Assembly: GCA_036924085.1 (NCBI GenBank)
Contig: JAVGWX010000005.1
Location: 75,116,547 to 75,180,546 of the forward strand
Source: Ariolimax columbianus
Lineage: Eukaryota; Mollusca; Gastropoda; Stylommatophora; Arionidae
DNA: 64,000 bases
Direction of reading: 5' to 3'
Position numbers and translations under genes: made by a program. The notes under the pieces are model-generated. The model made no database searches and had not been told where the DNA came from. It saw only the letters and a list, made by a program, of their open reading frames with translations. Shown piece after piece: positions 60,301 to 64,000 of the stretch. The number at the start of each line of letters is the position of its first letter. Positions within the stretch are counted from its first letter, which is position 1.

Positions 60301-62707
60301 AAAAAAATGTATTCTTGGAAAGAATAATGTGTGCAGCGCTGGAAGAACATGTTGGTTTGGTCAGAATAGGTGACAAGACGATTAGAAACCTACGATTTGC
60401 AAATGATATAGATGGTCGAGCAGGCACAGAAACGGAATTCCAGGAGCTGATTAGTAGATTGGACAGAGCGGCACATAGCTATGGCATGGAGATAAATGCA
60501 GAGAAAACAAAGCTGATGACTAATAACACGGAAGGGTTTACATCTGTGATAAAAGCAAATGGTCAGAAACTCAAAGTTTCACACCGGTTCTAGTATCTGG
60601 GATCACTGATCAGTGATGAGGGCTCGCAGCCTGAGATGATTGCCAGAATAACACAGACAACAGCGGTGATTACGCGTTTGAAACCCATTATGGCAGAATA
60701 AGCGGCTCGCTCTCAACATAAAAGTTAGATTAATGCCCTCATTGGTGCTCTCAATATTTGTGTATGCCTGTGAGACTTGGACCATTACTGCAGATATCCA
60801 GTGCAGAATACATGTAATGAAAATGAGGGGCTTTAGAAGACTCTTAAATGTTACATATAAGGATCGTGTCACGAACGTAGAAATGCGACGACGAGTGGAT
60901 GATGCAATTGGACCTTTTGCGGATCTGTTCACGGCTATCAAAAGGCGCAAGATATCTTGGTATGGGCATGGGCATGTCACGAGGTCTAATGGAATTCAAA
61001 TTCGATACTGCATGGTTCTGTACCAAGAAAGAGAGAACGGGGACGTCTAAGGAAGAGATGAGCAGACAACATCACTGAGTGGTCAAATCTTCGTTCCGGT
61101 GAGGCACGACTGGTGGCAGCGGACAGAGAGAGATGGCATGGGAATGTCTTCAAGTGTGGGTTACAAGATTAACTGAAATGAACTGACCCTGTTGTTCTTG
61201 TAGCCAGCTGTACATAGAAAAACTTGGTATAGACTAATTTATCCTTTCCATTGCTTATTTTATAAACTTGTGTTAATTCACCTTGAATTCTTCTCTTTTC
61301 TAAACACTGTAGACCAACTTTTCTGAGTTATTCCTAATAACTATAATTCTGGAATCCCACCGTCAGTTTAGTAGCTCTTCTTTGTATCCTTTCTAGCATG
61401 TTTATATTCACTCTGTGATAAGGACTCCACACCTGAACACAGTACTCCAATTTAGGTCTCACTGGTGCTTTATATATTTGGACTATCACTTCCTTGCTCC
61501 TATGTGTAATGTTTCTTTTTAATCATACCCAGCATTACAGTAGCCTTTTTTACTGCCACCTGGACTTGCTCATGCACCTTACATGAATCATCTATTATAA
61601 CACCTAGATCTCTTTCCTTTTCTATCTGCCTAATATTACTATTGTTCTCTCCCATAATGTAAATATATTCATTATTAGATCTAGCCATGTGAATGATTGT
61701 ACATTTATCGACATTAAAATCCATCTGCCAGCTCTCAGACCATTTTTTAATCTTATCTAAATCCGATCTCAATAGGTCCACCTCTGCCTGTGATGAGACC
61801 CTGCCGCATAGATTTGTGCTATCTTTGAATTATTTTGCAATCATGAACCTGATATTGTCCAAATCATTAATATATATCAAGAACAAAATTGGTCCCAACA
61901 CCGATCCCTGTGGTACTCCCTGTTGTACTCCACTTATTACCTCACACTACTCAGAGTACTCCTTATTTATACCAACTCTGCCTTCTGAACAAATTTTTTA
62001 AAATCCAATTGGCAACTTCGCCACCTGTGATTACAACTTCAGGAAACAAGCTTTGATAAGGTTCTCTATTGAAGGCCTTTGCAAAATCCAAATAAGTAAA
62101 ATCCCCTGGCTCTCCACCATCTAACATTTTGATAACCTCCTCCATGAATTGCAGCAGATTTGTTAAACGCAATCTCCCTTTAGTAAATCCATGCTGACTC
62201 TTCCTGATGAGACTAAACTTGTTTACGATGGAATTGAATCGACAGTGGCATAAGAAGAGAGCATGATGCCATCACCAGAATCCCCTTGGTATGTATCCCA
62301 GTGGTAATGCGATACATAGGCAGACCTAAGACAATTTGGCGAATAACTGGAAACTGAAATGGAAACTATGAAACATAGCTGGAAGTATAAGCAATGGCTG
62401 TAGATCTAGTGAAGTGGAGGGACTTTGTGCTGTTCTTAAAAATGCCATCAGGCGTGATGGCCACTGACTGCTTTGCCAGTCGCTGATCTAAGAAGAAGAA
62501 GAGTGATGTTAATGTATGTATAGTCAAACTAAAAAATAACTGTCAGATTGTTTTGATTTGATTTTATGAAGAGGACTATGGAATGTTCCACATGTGGTAC
62601 ACATACTACTAGTACATGCACGACACTTGCCTGCTCTCAAGGGGGCTTACACATTCTACAGTAAAGTTGATCCTGATATGTCATTTTGTCAGCGTGCTCG
62701 AGATAAG
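22645..62707 (+). CDS. PLOD: PLOD-family procollagen lysyl hydroxylase/glycosyltransferase, exons 1-14, 3' part outside window
   Basis: The product hydroxylates lysines of procollagen in the endoplasmic reticulum and, in LH3-like members, adds galactose and glucose to hydroxylysine. Fourteen exons (joined length 1482 nt, 494 codons) splice in frame with phases 1,0,2,0,1,0,1,0,0,0,2,2,2,0. Visible: signal peptide (residues 1-20), N-terminal glycosyltransferase domain with a DSYD metal site (D106, D109), the CWP gate (W139), an acidic stretch before QLYYTKLYL (about 181-195), VIHGNGP (H248, N250), then the accessory domain with KLWSNFWGA and YARSEDY and VDPDM near 481-485. Vertebrate PLODs are about 730 residues, so roughly the last third lies beyond 64000. 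Keeping D106, D109 and W139 resembles human LH3 rather than LH1/LH2 (residue roles recalled from the family), which suggests a multifunctional enzyme; that is inference. All introns are GT-AG except intron 9. Retroelements fill most introns without breaking the exons. Confidence 0.96.
22930..23145 (-). repeat. S5 short element copy (minus)
   Basis: Shares CTGTTTCCAGGAGCATGAAC and TTGATCAGTATATTTCACCT with 4255-4468, and matches 18030-18200 in reverse complement. Lies in PLOD intron 1 just upstream of the nested LINEs. Confidence 0.72.
23327..23603 (-). mobile_element. S3 tRNA-headed SINE with target duplication
   Basis: On the minus strand GGGGATTCCGTGGCGAAGTGG and GGGTTCGACTCCGG give a clear A and B box; the tail shares AGAGAGTGAGG...GCGCAGTT with the copy at 2805-3075. 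AACATTAACAA at 23316-23326 and 23604-23614 is a perfect 11-bp duplication. It interrupts the older LINE. The tRNA-like part (about 23525-23603) is not a functional tRNA gene. Confidence 0.93.
23658..26945 (+). mobile_element. Nimb/I-type LINE with intact 1075-codon ORF, 5' truncated
   Basis: The open frame (23688-26915, open back to the boundary) holds the end of the AP endonuclease ([13 protein letters not shown] near residue 57) and [15 protein letters not shown] (about 299), YRPISLLS (359), [10 protein letters not shown] (motif A, about 428), [13 protein letters not shown] (485), FADD (about 519) and YLGV (590). RNase H follows with all four acids: YTDGS (815), RAEAL (857), TDAL (880) and EEADRL (932). 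The C-terminal CCHC-like CTDECPC...EHLLQNCP sits near 1015. It ends in (GAA)n. AAAAGAAAAGAC at 23646-23657 and 26946-26957 is a 12-bp target duplication. The EN N-terminus is missing, so it cannot move by itself. Confidence 0.95.
27111..27390. repeat. 280-bp palindrome with (AT)n core
   Basis: Arms 27111-27186 and 27315-27390 are exact reverse complements over about 76 nt, joined by about 130 nt of AT repeats. The right arm is RNase H coding sequence of the older LINE; the left arm is an inverted copy of it, so an identical short ORF appears on both strands. Confidence 0.95.
28220..28308 (+). CDS. PLOD: PLOD exon 2: start of glycosyltransferase domain
   Basis: Residues 33-62. [14 protein letters not shown] matches the first beta strand and loop of the PLOD glycosyltransferase fold, where the nucleotide-sugar site begins. 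Acceptor TTCAG, donor GTAAGT, phase 1 in and phase 0 out. It lies about 215 bp past the end of the old LINE in intron 1. Confidence 0.94.
28786..28919 (+). CDS. PLOD: PLOD exon 3: glycosyltransferase domain
   Basis: Residues 63-106 plus two bases of codon 107. Contains [19 protein letters not shown] and the strand VIMFTD, whose last Asp (D106) is the first metal ligand of the DxxD-type site. Acceptor ATCAG, donor GTAGGT, phase 2 out. The catalytic motif is split by the intron between D106 and S107. Confidence 0.95.
29090..29605. repeat. Minisatellite, about 57-bp unit, 9-10 copies
   Basis: In PLOD intron 3. Each unit carries (G/A)AACATGTT(T/C)CC, CAAGTCTCTTCTTGTGT and TATGGGGAATACAAACATT with length changes of a few bases. 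Copies are diverged, so the array is old. Confidence 0.9.
29899..30013 (+). CDS. PLOD: PLOD exon 4: metal site and Trp gate
   Basis: Residues 107-145. Begins SYDVVFTDG, completing D106-S-Y-D109, the equivalent of human LH3 Asp112/Asp115 as I recall them. Ends with [15 protein letters not shown]139 aligns with LH3 Trp145, a residue linked to the glucosyltransferase pocket. Acceptor CCCAG, donor GTAAGT, phase 0 out. Confidence 0.95.
30096..30740 (-). mobile_element. TTAA-type MITE, copy 1
   Basis: Ends CCTTTACTAC... (left) and ...GTAAAGG followed by TTAA at 30737-30740 (right); the left TTAA is changed to TTTA. The interior (GAGAGCCTGTAA, AATAAAG, TTTCTGAGATAC on the minus strand) matches 44018-44708 in the opposite orientation. 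No coding capacity. Short CCTTTAC ends and TTAA targets point to piggyBac mobilisation. In intron 4. Confidence 0.75.
30790..30965 (+). repeat. Diverged S4 copy
   Basis: CTCCTGTCAACTCAACTTTA followed by AATGGGCACTT matches the S4 core at 46775-46810. The flanks are too diverged to set exact ends. Confidence 0.5.
31420..31570 (+). repeat. Dispersed repeat R6, copy 1
   Basis: ATGTGGACAAAGCTGG, GGATGGCTCAAGACA and the following ATTTGTTGAGG...GAAGCTGACAGATTTT align in order with 49425-49590. Probably the 3' tail of a LINE RT coding region; no intact frame. Confidence 0.55.
32413..32464 (+). CDS. PLOD: PLOD exon 5 (52 bp)
   Basis: Residues 146-162, a very short exon. [17 protein letters not shown] matches the conserved YP...KRFLNSGG segment of PLODs. 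Acceptor ATACAG, donor GTAAGG, phase 1 out; the last G joins GC of the next exon to make the second Gly of SGGF. Confidence 0.94.
32900..33440 (-). mobile_element. CR1-like LINE 3' fragment (minus)
   Basis: Minus-strand ORF 33210-33413 reads [16 protein letters not shown] and [15 protein letters not shown], as in the plus-strand CR1-like copy at 10085-11530. The 3' tail with CTGGTTTAGAAGACTC lies near 32920. 5' truncated; in PLOD intron 5. Confidence 0.85.
34035..34095. repeat. 22-bp tandem repeat
   Basis: TCTCATCTTGCCTTCTGTAT is repeated about 2.5 times. Small intronic tandem array. Confidence 0.8.
34280..35485 (+). mobile_element. LINE RT fragment, sister of 12015-13600
   Basis: Reads ITFIDLTK (motif A with the following residues damaged), then 34620-34895 with [20 protein letters not shown] (motif C as TDDA), [15 protein letters not shown] and [15 protein letters not shown]-tail motifs and an end near TAGTCAGTCATGACTGAAAG follow. 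Frameshifted throughout; in PLOD intron 5. Confidence 0.82.
35680..35708. repeat. (AT)n microsatellite before exon 6
   Basis: AT dinucleotide tract ending about 30 bp before the PLOD exon 6 acceptor. Confidence 0.8.
35740..35852 (+). CDS. PLOD: PLOD exon 6: acidic stretch and QLYYT
   Basis: Residues 163-200. [13 protein letters not shown] is followed by an acidic run (EDAEDD, 181-186) and QLYYTKLYL, which matches the aspartate-rich helix and following strand of the PLOD glycosyltransferase. Acceptor TTTCAG. The donor GTTAGA is weak, but the phase fits. An (AT)n tract sits about 35 bp upstream of the exon. Confidence 0.95.
36241..36508. repeat. 67-bp minisatellite, 4 copies
   Basis: Units start at 36241, 36308, 36375 and 36442 (GTAAAT(G/T)TCT...), each 67 bp, with a few base changes between them. 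In PLOD intron 6. Confidence 0.95.
36510..38025 (-). pseudogene. Relic of an uncharacterised transposon-like ORF
   Basis: Minus strand. N-terminal zinc-binding block at 37880-37930 ([12 protein letters not shown]), then [20 protein letters not shown] (37604-37792), [18 protein letters not shown] (36869-37096), and [30 protein letters not shown] (36468-36770). These blocks in this order recall a protein found in many copies in insect, crustacean and mollusc genomes, usually unnamed. I cannot assign it to a transposon superfamily. Stops between blocks make it a pseudogene. In intron 6. Confidence 0.6.
38901..38964 (+). CDS. PLOD: PLOD exon 7 (64 bp)
   Basis: Residues 201-221 and one base of 222. 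[15 protein letters not shown] matches the family segment LDhrsrIFQNLnGAL. Acceptor TGTCAG, donor GTAATT, phase 1 out. Short exon between two introns of about 3 kb. Confidence 0.94.
39385..41690 (+). mobile_element. LINE, near-complete RT, few breaks, 5' truncated
   Basis: Starts in the EN end ([10 protein letters not shown], about 39415), then a Lys/Glu-rich linker (39502-40098). [60 protein letters not shown] (motif A), [14 protein letters not shown] (motif B), AFADDVALI (motif C), [11 protein letters not shown]. The tail is [15 protein letters not shown]...RAVWRSLW. Breaks: stop at about 39829, frame change at about 40060, stop at 40449, frame changes near 41006 and 41340. Motifs are intact, so decay is recent. 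In intron 7. Confidence 0.92.
41690..41830. repeat. About 58-bp tandem repeat, 2-3 copies
   Basis: GTGTCAGGGCTAAC(A/C) and ...GGTATC(A/C)AATA(A/G)TCT(A/G)ATAAACAGTTT recur between the end of the LINE and exon 8. Diverged. Confidence 0.75.
42040..42137 (+). CDS. PLOD: PLOD exon 8: end of glycosyltransferase domain
   Basis: Residues 222-254. [19 protein letters not shown] leads into [13 protein letters not shown]248 and N250 correspond to the HGNGPTK motif that closes the glycosyltransferase active site. Acceptor TTTCAG, donor GTATGC, phase 0. Confidence 0.96.
42470..43920 (-). mobile_element. LINE RT fragment (minus), split by S1
   Basis: Minus strand. Before the SINE (43454-43700): [16 protein letters not shown] (motif A) and RFSTPFGI, a stop, [10 protein letters not shown] (motif B). 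After it (42470-43190): [20 protein letters not shown] and [11 protein letters not shown] (tail). Motif C not found. Degenerate; in PLOD intron 8. Confidence 0.78.
43204..43444 (-). mobile_element. S1 tRNA-headed SINE in a LINE, with target duplication
   Basis: Tail-to-head on the plus strand: T-rich 43205-43222, CATCCGACTTCAGCATGCAT, then the tRNA-like head (GTCACTTAACCACTAGCCCA) at 43410-43440. CCAATTTAT at 43195-43203 and 43445-43453 is the target duplication. It splits the minus-strand LINE. Confidence 0.92.
44014..44712 (+). mobile_element. TTAA-type MITE, copy 2
   Basis: Flanked by TTAA at 44014-44017 and 44709-44712; ends CCTTCATGATA and ...GTGGTAAAGG. GAGAGCCTGTAACTTTT and AATAAATGAATAAAGAA match copy 1 (30096-30740, opposite strand). 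A subterminal GTCGATT..AATCGAC hairpin lies at about 44679-44694. No coding capacity. In intron 8. Confidence 0.8.
45289..45390 (+). CDS. PLOD: PLOD exon 9: start of accessory domain, GC donor
   Basis: Residues 255-288. [14 protein letters not shown] and a Cys pair (C274, C277) match the linker into the accessory domain. Acceptor TCACAG. The exon ends AAG with GCAAGT following, so the donor is GC, not GT, with an otherwise perfect consensus. A weaker alternative donor (GTTTTT) four codons on, at 45400, would add three residues in the same phase. Confidence 0.93.
45607..45620 (+). repeat. Poly(G) run in intron 9
   Basis: About 14 consecutive G, about 215 bp inside the GC-AG intron. It could form a G-quadruplex in the transcript. 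Confidence 0.7.
46173..46304 (+). CDS. PLOD: PLOD exon 10: accessory domain
   Basis: Residues 289-332. [16 protein letters not shown] and [11 protein letters not shown] match the first strand and helix of the accessory glycosyltransferase-like domain; it ends in IYNN where vertebrate enzymes have HN or NN. Acceptor CCACAG, donor GTATGT, phase 0. Confidence 0.96.
46685..46945 (+). repeat. S4 tRNA-related SINE copy
   Basis: The head GTGTAGCAGAGTGGTAGGG resembles a tRNA A box and GGTTCTTGACGG a weak B box; the core CCAGTCAACCCAGC...GGGTACCTGGCTGAC and tail GGAAGGTAAATGGCCAACTT match 7355-7560 on the other strand. In intron 10. Confidence 0.72.
47133..48480 (-). mobile_element. piggyBac element relic with TTAA duplications
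   Basis: TTAA at 47129-47132 and 48481-48484; inverted ends CCATTCAATCCCAGC (left) and, reverse-complemented, CCCATTCAATCCCAGC (right). The left end carries the terminal motif three times in a 24-bp direct repeat (47133-47200). 1348 bp including a transposase relic; in PLOD intron 10. Confidence 0.93.
47500..48265 (-). pseudogene. piggyBac (PGBD4-like) transposase, truncated
   Basis: The acidic N-terminus ([18 protein letters not shown]) ends in a stop near 48119. The main frame 48119-47598 then has [55 protein letters not shown] and [14 protein letters not shown]. Where piggyBac transposases have DEAM, the first catalytic Asp is Asn. After a frame change [11 protein letters not shown] follows, then the frame is lost, so the other two catalytic acids and the C-terminal Cys-rich domain are missing. 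Dead. Confidence 0.92.
48640..48715 (+). repeat. 3' tail of the CR1-like LINE
   Basis: CAGTCTTCTAAACCAGTATA and AAGATGTTAAGTTAAG match the 3' end of the CR1-like copy at 11490-11530. Only the tail is present. In intron 10. Confidence 0.65.
49078..49199 (+). CDS. PLOD: PLOD exon 11: accessory domain
   Basis: Residues 333-372 plus two bases of 373. [15 protein letters not shown] and GEGQARNWA align with the family block ending in ARNMG/ARDMA. Acceptor TATAG, donor GTAAGT, phase 2 out. Less conserved than its neighbours. Confidence 0.9.
49425..49590 (+). repeat. Dispersed repeat R6, copy 2
   Basis: Aligns with 31420-31570; reads [15 protein letters not shown] and [15 protein letters not shown], suggesting a LINE RT tail. 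In intron 11. Confidence 0.55.
50200..50340 (+). repeat. S2 3' part with (GAA)n tail
   Basis: GTCGGACTGAAAGGTGCAAA, GCTGTAAACTAGCGAC, GGAGATTGAGAACGAACGCA then GAAGAAGAAAAAGAAGAA. 5'-truncated copy in intron 11. Confidence 0.8.
50430..51240 (+). mobile_element. Degenerate LINE RT fragment
   Basis: Reads [40 protein letters not shown] and [12 protein letters not shown] (motif A with its Asp lost), then stops. Related to the RT at 4600-5260 and to the Nimb/I-type RTs. Ends about 250 bp before exon 12. Confidence 0.75.
51492..51593 (+). CDS. PLOD: PLOD exon 12: accessory domain with altered DxD
   Basis: Residues 373-406 plus two bases of 407. [20 protein letters not shown] aligns with the family stretch that usually reads SVDADV, so the DxD-like Asp pair of the accessory domain is D388-S-V here. 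The acceptor is CATCCAG, chosen because only it keeps phase 2 and avoids a stop; the pyrimidine tract before it is poor. Donor GTTAGA. Confidence 0.86.
51786..51965 (-). repeat. S2 copy (minus), right after exon 12
   Basis: Begins with the (TTC)n complement of a GAA tail (about 51792-51810), then TGTTGTAGTTTATAG, CAGCCTAACACATCC, GAGTACCTGGTTTGC and CCTTGGCCAGTCTAC. The region next to the tail is deleted relative to other copies. Confidence 0.7.
52030..52195 (+). repeat. S2 copy (plus), inverted partner
   Basis: GTTGGACCGAAAGGTGCAAA, TGTAAACTAGCGACACAACG, TTCCGTTCTCTGGACCACAT and GGAGATTGAGAACAAACGCA. Lies 65 bp from the minus-strand copy, forming an inverted pair. Confidence 0.8.
52250..56640 (+). 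mobile_element. Nearly full-length I/Nimb-type LINE (EN-RT-RNase H-CCHC)
   Basis: In intron 12. 52742-53515: AP endonuclease with [16 protein letters not shown] (catalytic Glu), [14 protein letters not shown] and SDHITI. 53545-54450: linker and RT start ([20 protein letters not shown]). 54514-55236: RT with [35 protein letters not shown] and YLGVEL; motif A is damaged (FITVYDRI, catalytic Asp and nearby residues lost). 55577-56104: RNase H with [17 protein letters not shown] and WIPGHVGV before a stop. 56320-56607: [10 protein letters not shown] and CRFC...EHLLTLCP. Ends near an (ATC)n tail at about 56616-56630. A possible 5' leader starts near 52250; no clear ORF1. Confidence 0.9.
56700..59090. 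other. AT-rich intron 12 remainder; Ser/Asp-rich short frame
   Basis: Mostly AT-rich with no recognised repeat. At 57613-57801 a 62-codon stop-to-stop frame is rich in Ser and acidic residues ([24 protein letters not shown]), like the N-terminal tails of some transposases, but no domain follows. An (AT)n tract lies at 57850-57869. Confidence 0.35.
59101..59226 (+). CDS. PLOD: PLOD exon 13: KLWSNFWGA block
   Basis: Residues 407-448 plus two bases of 449. [17 protein letters not shown] and [11 protein letters not shown] are the best-conserved accessory-domain motifs of all PLODs. Acceptor TCTCAG, donor GTAAGT. The 7.5-kb intron before it contains an almost full-length LINE. Confidence 0.97.
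59304..59573 (-). mobile_element. S1 tRNA-headed SINE with target duplication
   Basis: T-rich tail at left, CATCCGACTTCAGCATGCAT, GGGGATCGAACCCAGCACC (B-box complement) and CACTAGGCCACGCCATCCCC head. AAGTGCCTATT at 59293-59303 and 59574-59584 is an 11-bp duplication. 77 bp downstream of exon 13. Confidence 0.94.
59655..59990 (+). mobile_element. LINE RT tail fragment
   Basis: [36 protein letters not shown], then [17 protein letters not shown]: the YLGS...NKAR.AF and TTxLRRIxRI motifs of an RT C-terminal region. Several stops. In intron 13. Confidence 0.8.
60030..62230 (-). mobile_element. CR1-like LINE (minus), split by an RTE-like LINE
   Basis: 3' part 60030-60257 and 5' part 61187-62230. 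ORF 61500-61781: [20 protein letters not shown] and [18 protein letters not shown]; 61963-62172: [12 protein letters not shown] (motif A); between them [20 protein letters not shown] on the minus strand at about 61860-61950. Motif C is altered (MIAK..KDST). The two parts align with 32900-33440 and join where the insertion sits. Confidence 0.88.
60258..61186 (+). mobile_element. RTE-like LINE, 5' truncated, nested
   Basis: Reads [35 protein letters not shown] (motif C as FAND), [34 protein letters not shown], then frame-broken [14 protein letters not shown], HVTRSNGIQ and [23 protein letters not shown] (split by stops). Ends with short repeats near AACTGAAATGAACTGA. The Asp-to-Asn change in FADD makes it inactive. 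Confidence 0.85.
62572..62707 (+). CDS. PLOD: PLOD exon 14: GLWNVPHV...VDPDM
   Basis: Residues 449-494. VGLWNVPHV and [15 protein letters not shown] match the conserved VGVWNVPY...DPDMAFC segment. The first AG of GAAGAG is the acceptor, as only it gives the right frame. Donor GTTAGT, phase 0. No exon matching the next conserved block (vertebrate FLTNRHxxG) is visible before 64000. Confidence 0.93.
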
Positions 62708-64000
62708 GTTAGTAGTGGTGGTGAATGTTATATTGTAGTAGTAGTAGCAGTAATAACGATAGAACAGGACTGGAATTTATATATCAGGCTATTAAGATAA
62801 AGACATTTTGGGGAATAAATAGGCTATATGGATCCAATGATCCCTTATTGATTAATAAATAATAAGCTGATTTTGCAAGTTGTAAAAGGTCATTGAGGAA
62901 GTTTGTGAATGGTGCTGCCAACCTTATTGTGCATAAAAGATGCTGTATAAAACCACCCCTACAACAGCACATAAATGCTATAGGGGAAATGCTTCCTGTA
63001 AGGCAAGCTGCAGTGGTTGCACCATGCTTCTATTGAACTAAACAAGGAGAGATCTGAGCATTTATTACACAGCAGCAAGTAGTGCCAATTGTATAAGTAA
63101 TTCCACAACAGACACTGCCATTGAAGATGAAGTGTTGGAAACATTATATGAGATCTCAGGTATTGATATGGTTGGATGACTAGTTCCTGTCCTCACTGCA
63201 TGCCTTTCCTAGCTGTAAGTTTGTTCTGTTATGTTCTTAAGAATCTACATCACTACACTCTGGGCATGCCCATAGTTGCTCAGTCTCTCTCTCTCAGTAA
63301 ATGGCAAAGGATGTGGATATTGATGGGCCGAAAAGCTTGTTGGTTGAAAACACTCCTGCACCATTCACTCATGCCTCCAATTCCACTTGACCTTTGTTTC
63401 AAGGTTCTGCAGTTCATGAATGTTGATTCATCTATCGCAGTGTTGGCATCCAACAGGCTGTCATAAACAGATTTAAAATGTCAGCCCCATCTATATCCAA
63501 ACTACCCATATTGAGTGGTTGCATAGCCAAGTTGTCAGCTCTTTCATTCCCTTGGACCACAGCATGACCAGGATAGTAGAAACCCACCAGTCACTGGAGG
63601 TTTGAGTCCTCTACAGTAACTATCCACGCATGCCTTATCCAGCCCTTCTGTACCTTCTGAAGTAAAGATTGGTAGTCTGACATGACAACTGCCCGTCTTA
63701 AAGAGAGTCCTCAGCCATGCCAGAGCTGAAGTCTCTACTTCCATCTCCAATCTCATACTGGGAGTTGTTCTGTATGCCCTGCTCTGCTCAGCAACAACCT
63801 GGCCTATCACTGTAGCCGAAGTGAGTCATGTACCCATAAACGTCTGGGTAGATTGGAACATGCTGTGCTGGGAAGTGATCCCGGTACCTTTGTTGTTAAA
63901 AGCAAGCACTGTAACTCTGCCATTTTGACTCTGACTCTCGTAGAAGAGGTGTCAGGTCATGTGATTACCAGTGACAAAAATATAATACATTAAGTATTTT
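62708..64000. other. Intron 14 (partial), no exon found
   Basis: Searched by eye for the next PLOD blocks (FMF.TN....G; PCPDVYWFP; HHD) on the plus strand and found none. Short ORFs on both strands have no recognised domain. Confidence 0.4.

Noticed and set aside
1..64000. CRISPR arrays, operons, phage or toxin-antitoxin systems
   Set aside because: Spliced gene, SINEs and LINEs show an animal genome; tandem repeats here have no unique spacers of constant length.

Overview
This is an animal (metazoan) genomic window: one protein-coding gene with long introns, surrounded and filled by transposable-element remains. The single host gene is a procollagen-lysine 2-oxoglutarate 5-dioxygenase / lysyl hydroxylase (PLOD family) on the + strand. 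Fourteen coding exons, from the start codon at 22645 to 62707, splice into 494 codons with every intron phase matching. They cover the signal peptide, the glycosyltransferase domain and most of the accessory domain. The C-terminal dioxygenase domain, which would carry the iron-binding HxD...H residues, is not here, so the gene runs off the right edge. The mix of repeats (Nimb/I-type LINEs with RNase H, CR1-like and RTE-like LINEs, tRNA-headed SINEs, piggyBac and hAT relics) suggests a lophotrochozoan, possibly a gastropod mollusc, but no sequence here proves that.

Layout. 1-22600 is intergenic (or 5' UTR intron) and almost entirely repeats: a hAT relic, about seven LINE fragments on both strands, and five short-element families that I call S1 to S5. 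22645-28219 is exon 1 plus intron 1, which holds a three-level nest: an old RNase-H LINE, a SINE inside it with an 11-bp target duplication, a younger LINE with an intact 1075-codon ORF inside it with a 12-bp duplication, and a 280-bp palindrome in the old LINE. Introns 2 to 13 (28309-62571) carry minisatellites (introns 3 and 6), two TTAA-flanked MITEs in opposite orientation (introns 4 and 8), a decayed uncharacterised transposon ORF (intron 6), a near-complete LINE (intron 7), a piggyBac relic precisely inserted in a SINE (intron 10), a nearly full-length EN-RT-RNase H LINE (intron 12) and a CR1-like LINE split by an RTE-like one (intron 13).

I see no microbial-type system (no CRISPR, toxin-antitoxin or phage genes) and no functional tRNA or rRNA gene; the tRNA-like stretches are SINE heads. 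The elements do not work together as a pathway. What ties them together is insertion history: target duplications and split elements give a relative order of events. The novelty is in element structure (fold-back palindromes, TTAA elements, a SINE sharing a 3' tail with a LINE) and in a probable GC-AG intron in PLOD, rather than in a new gene system.
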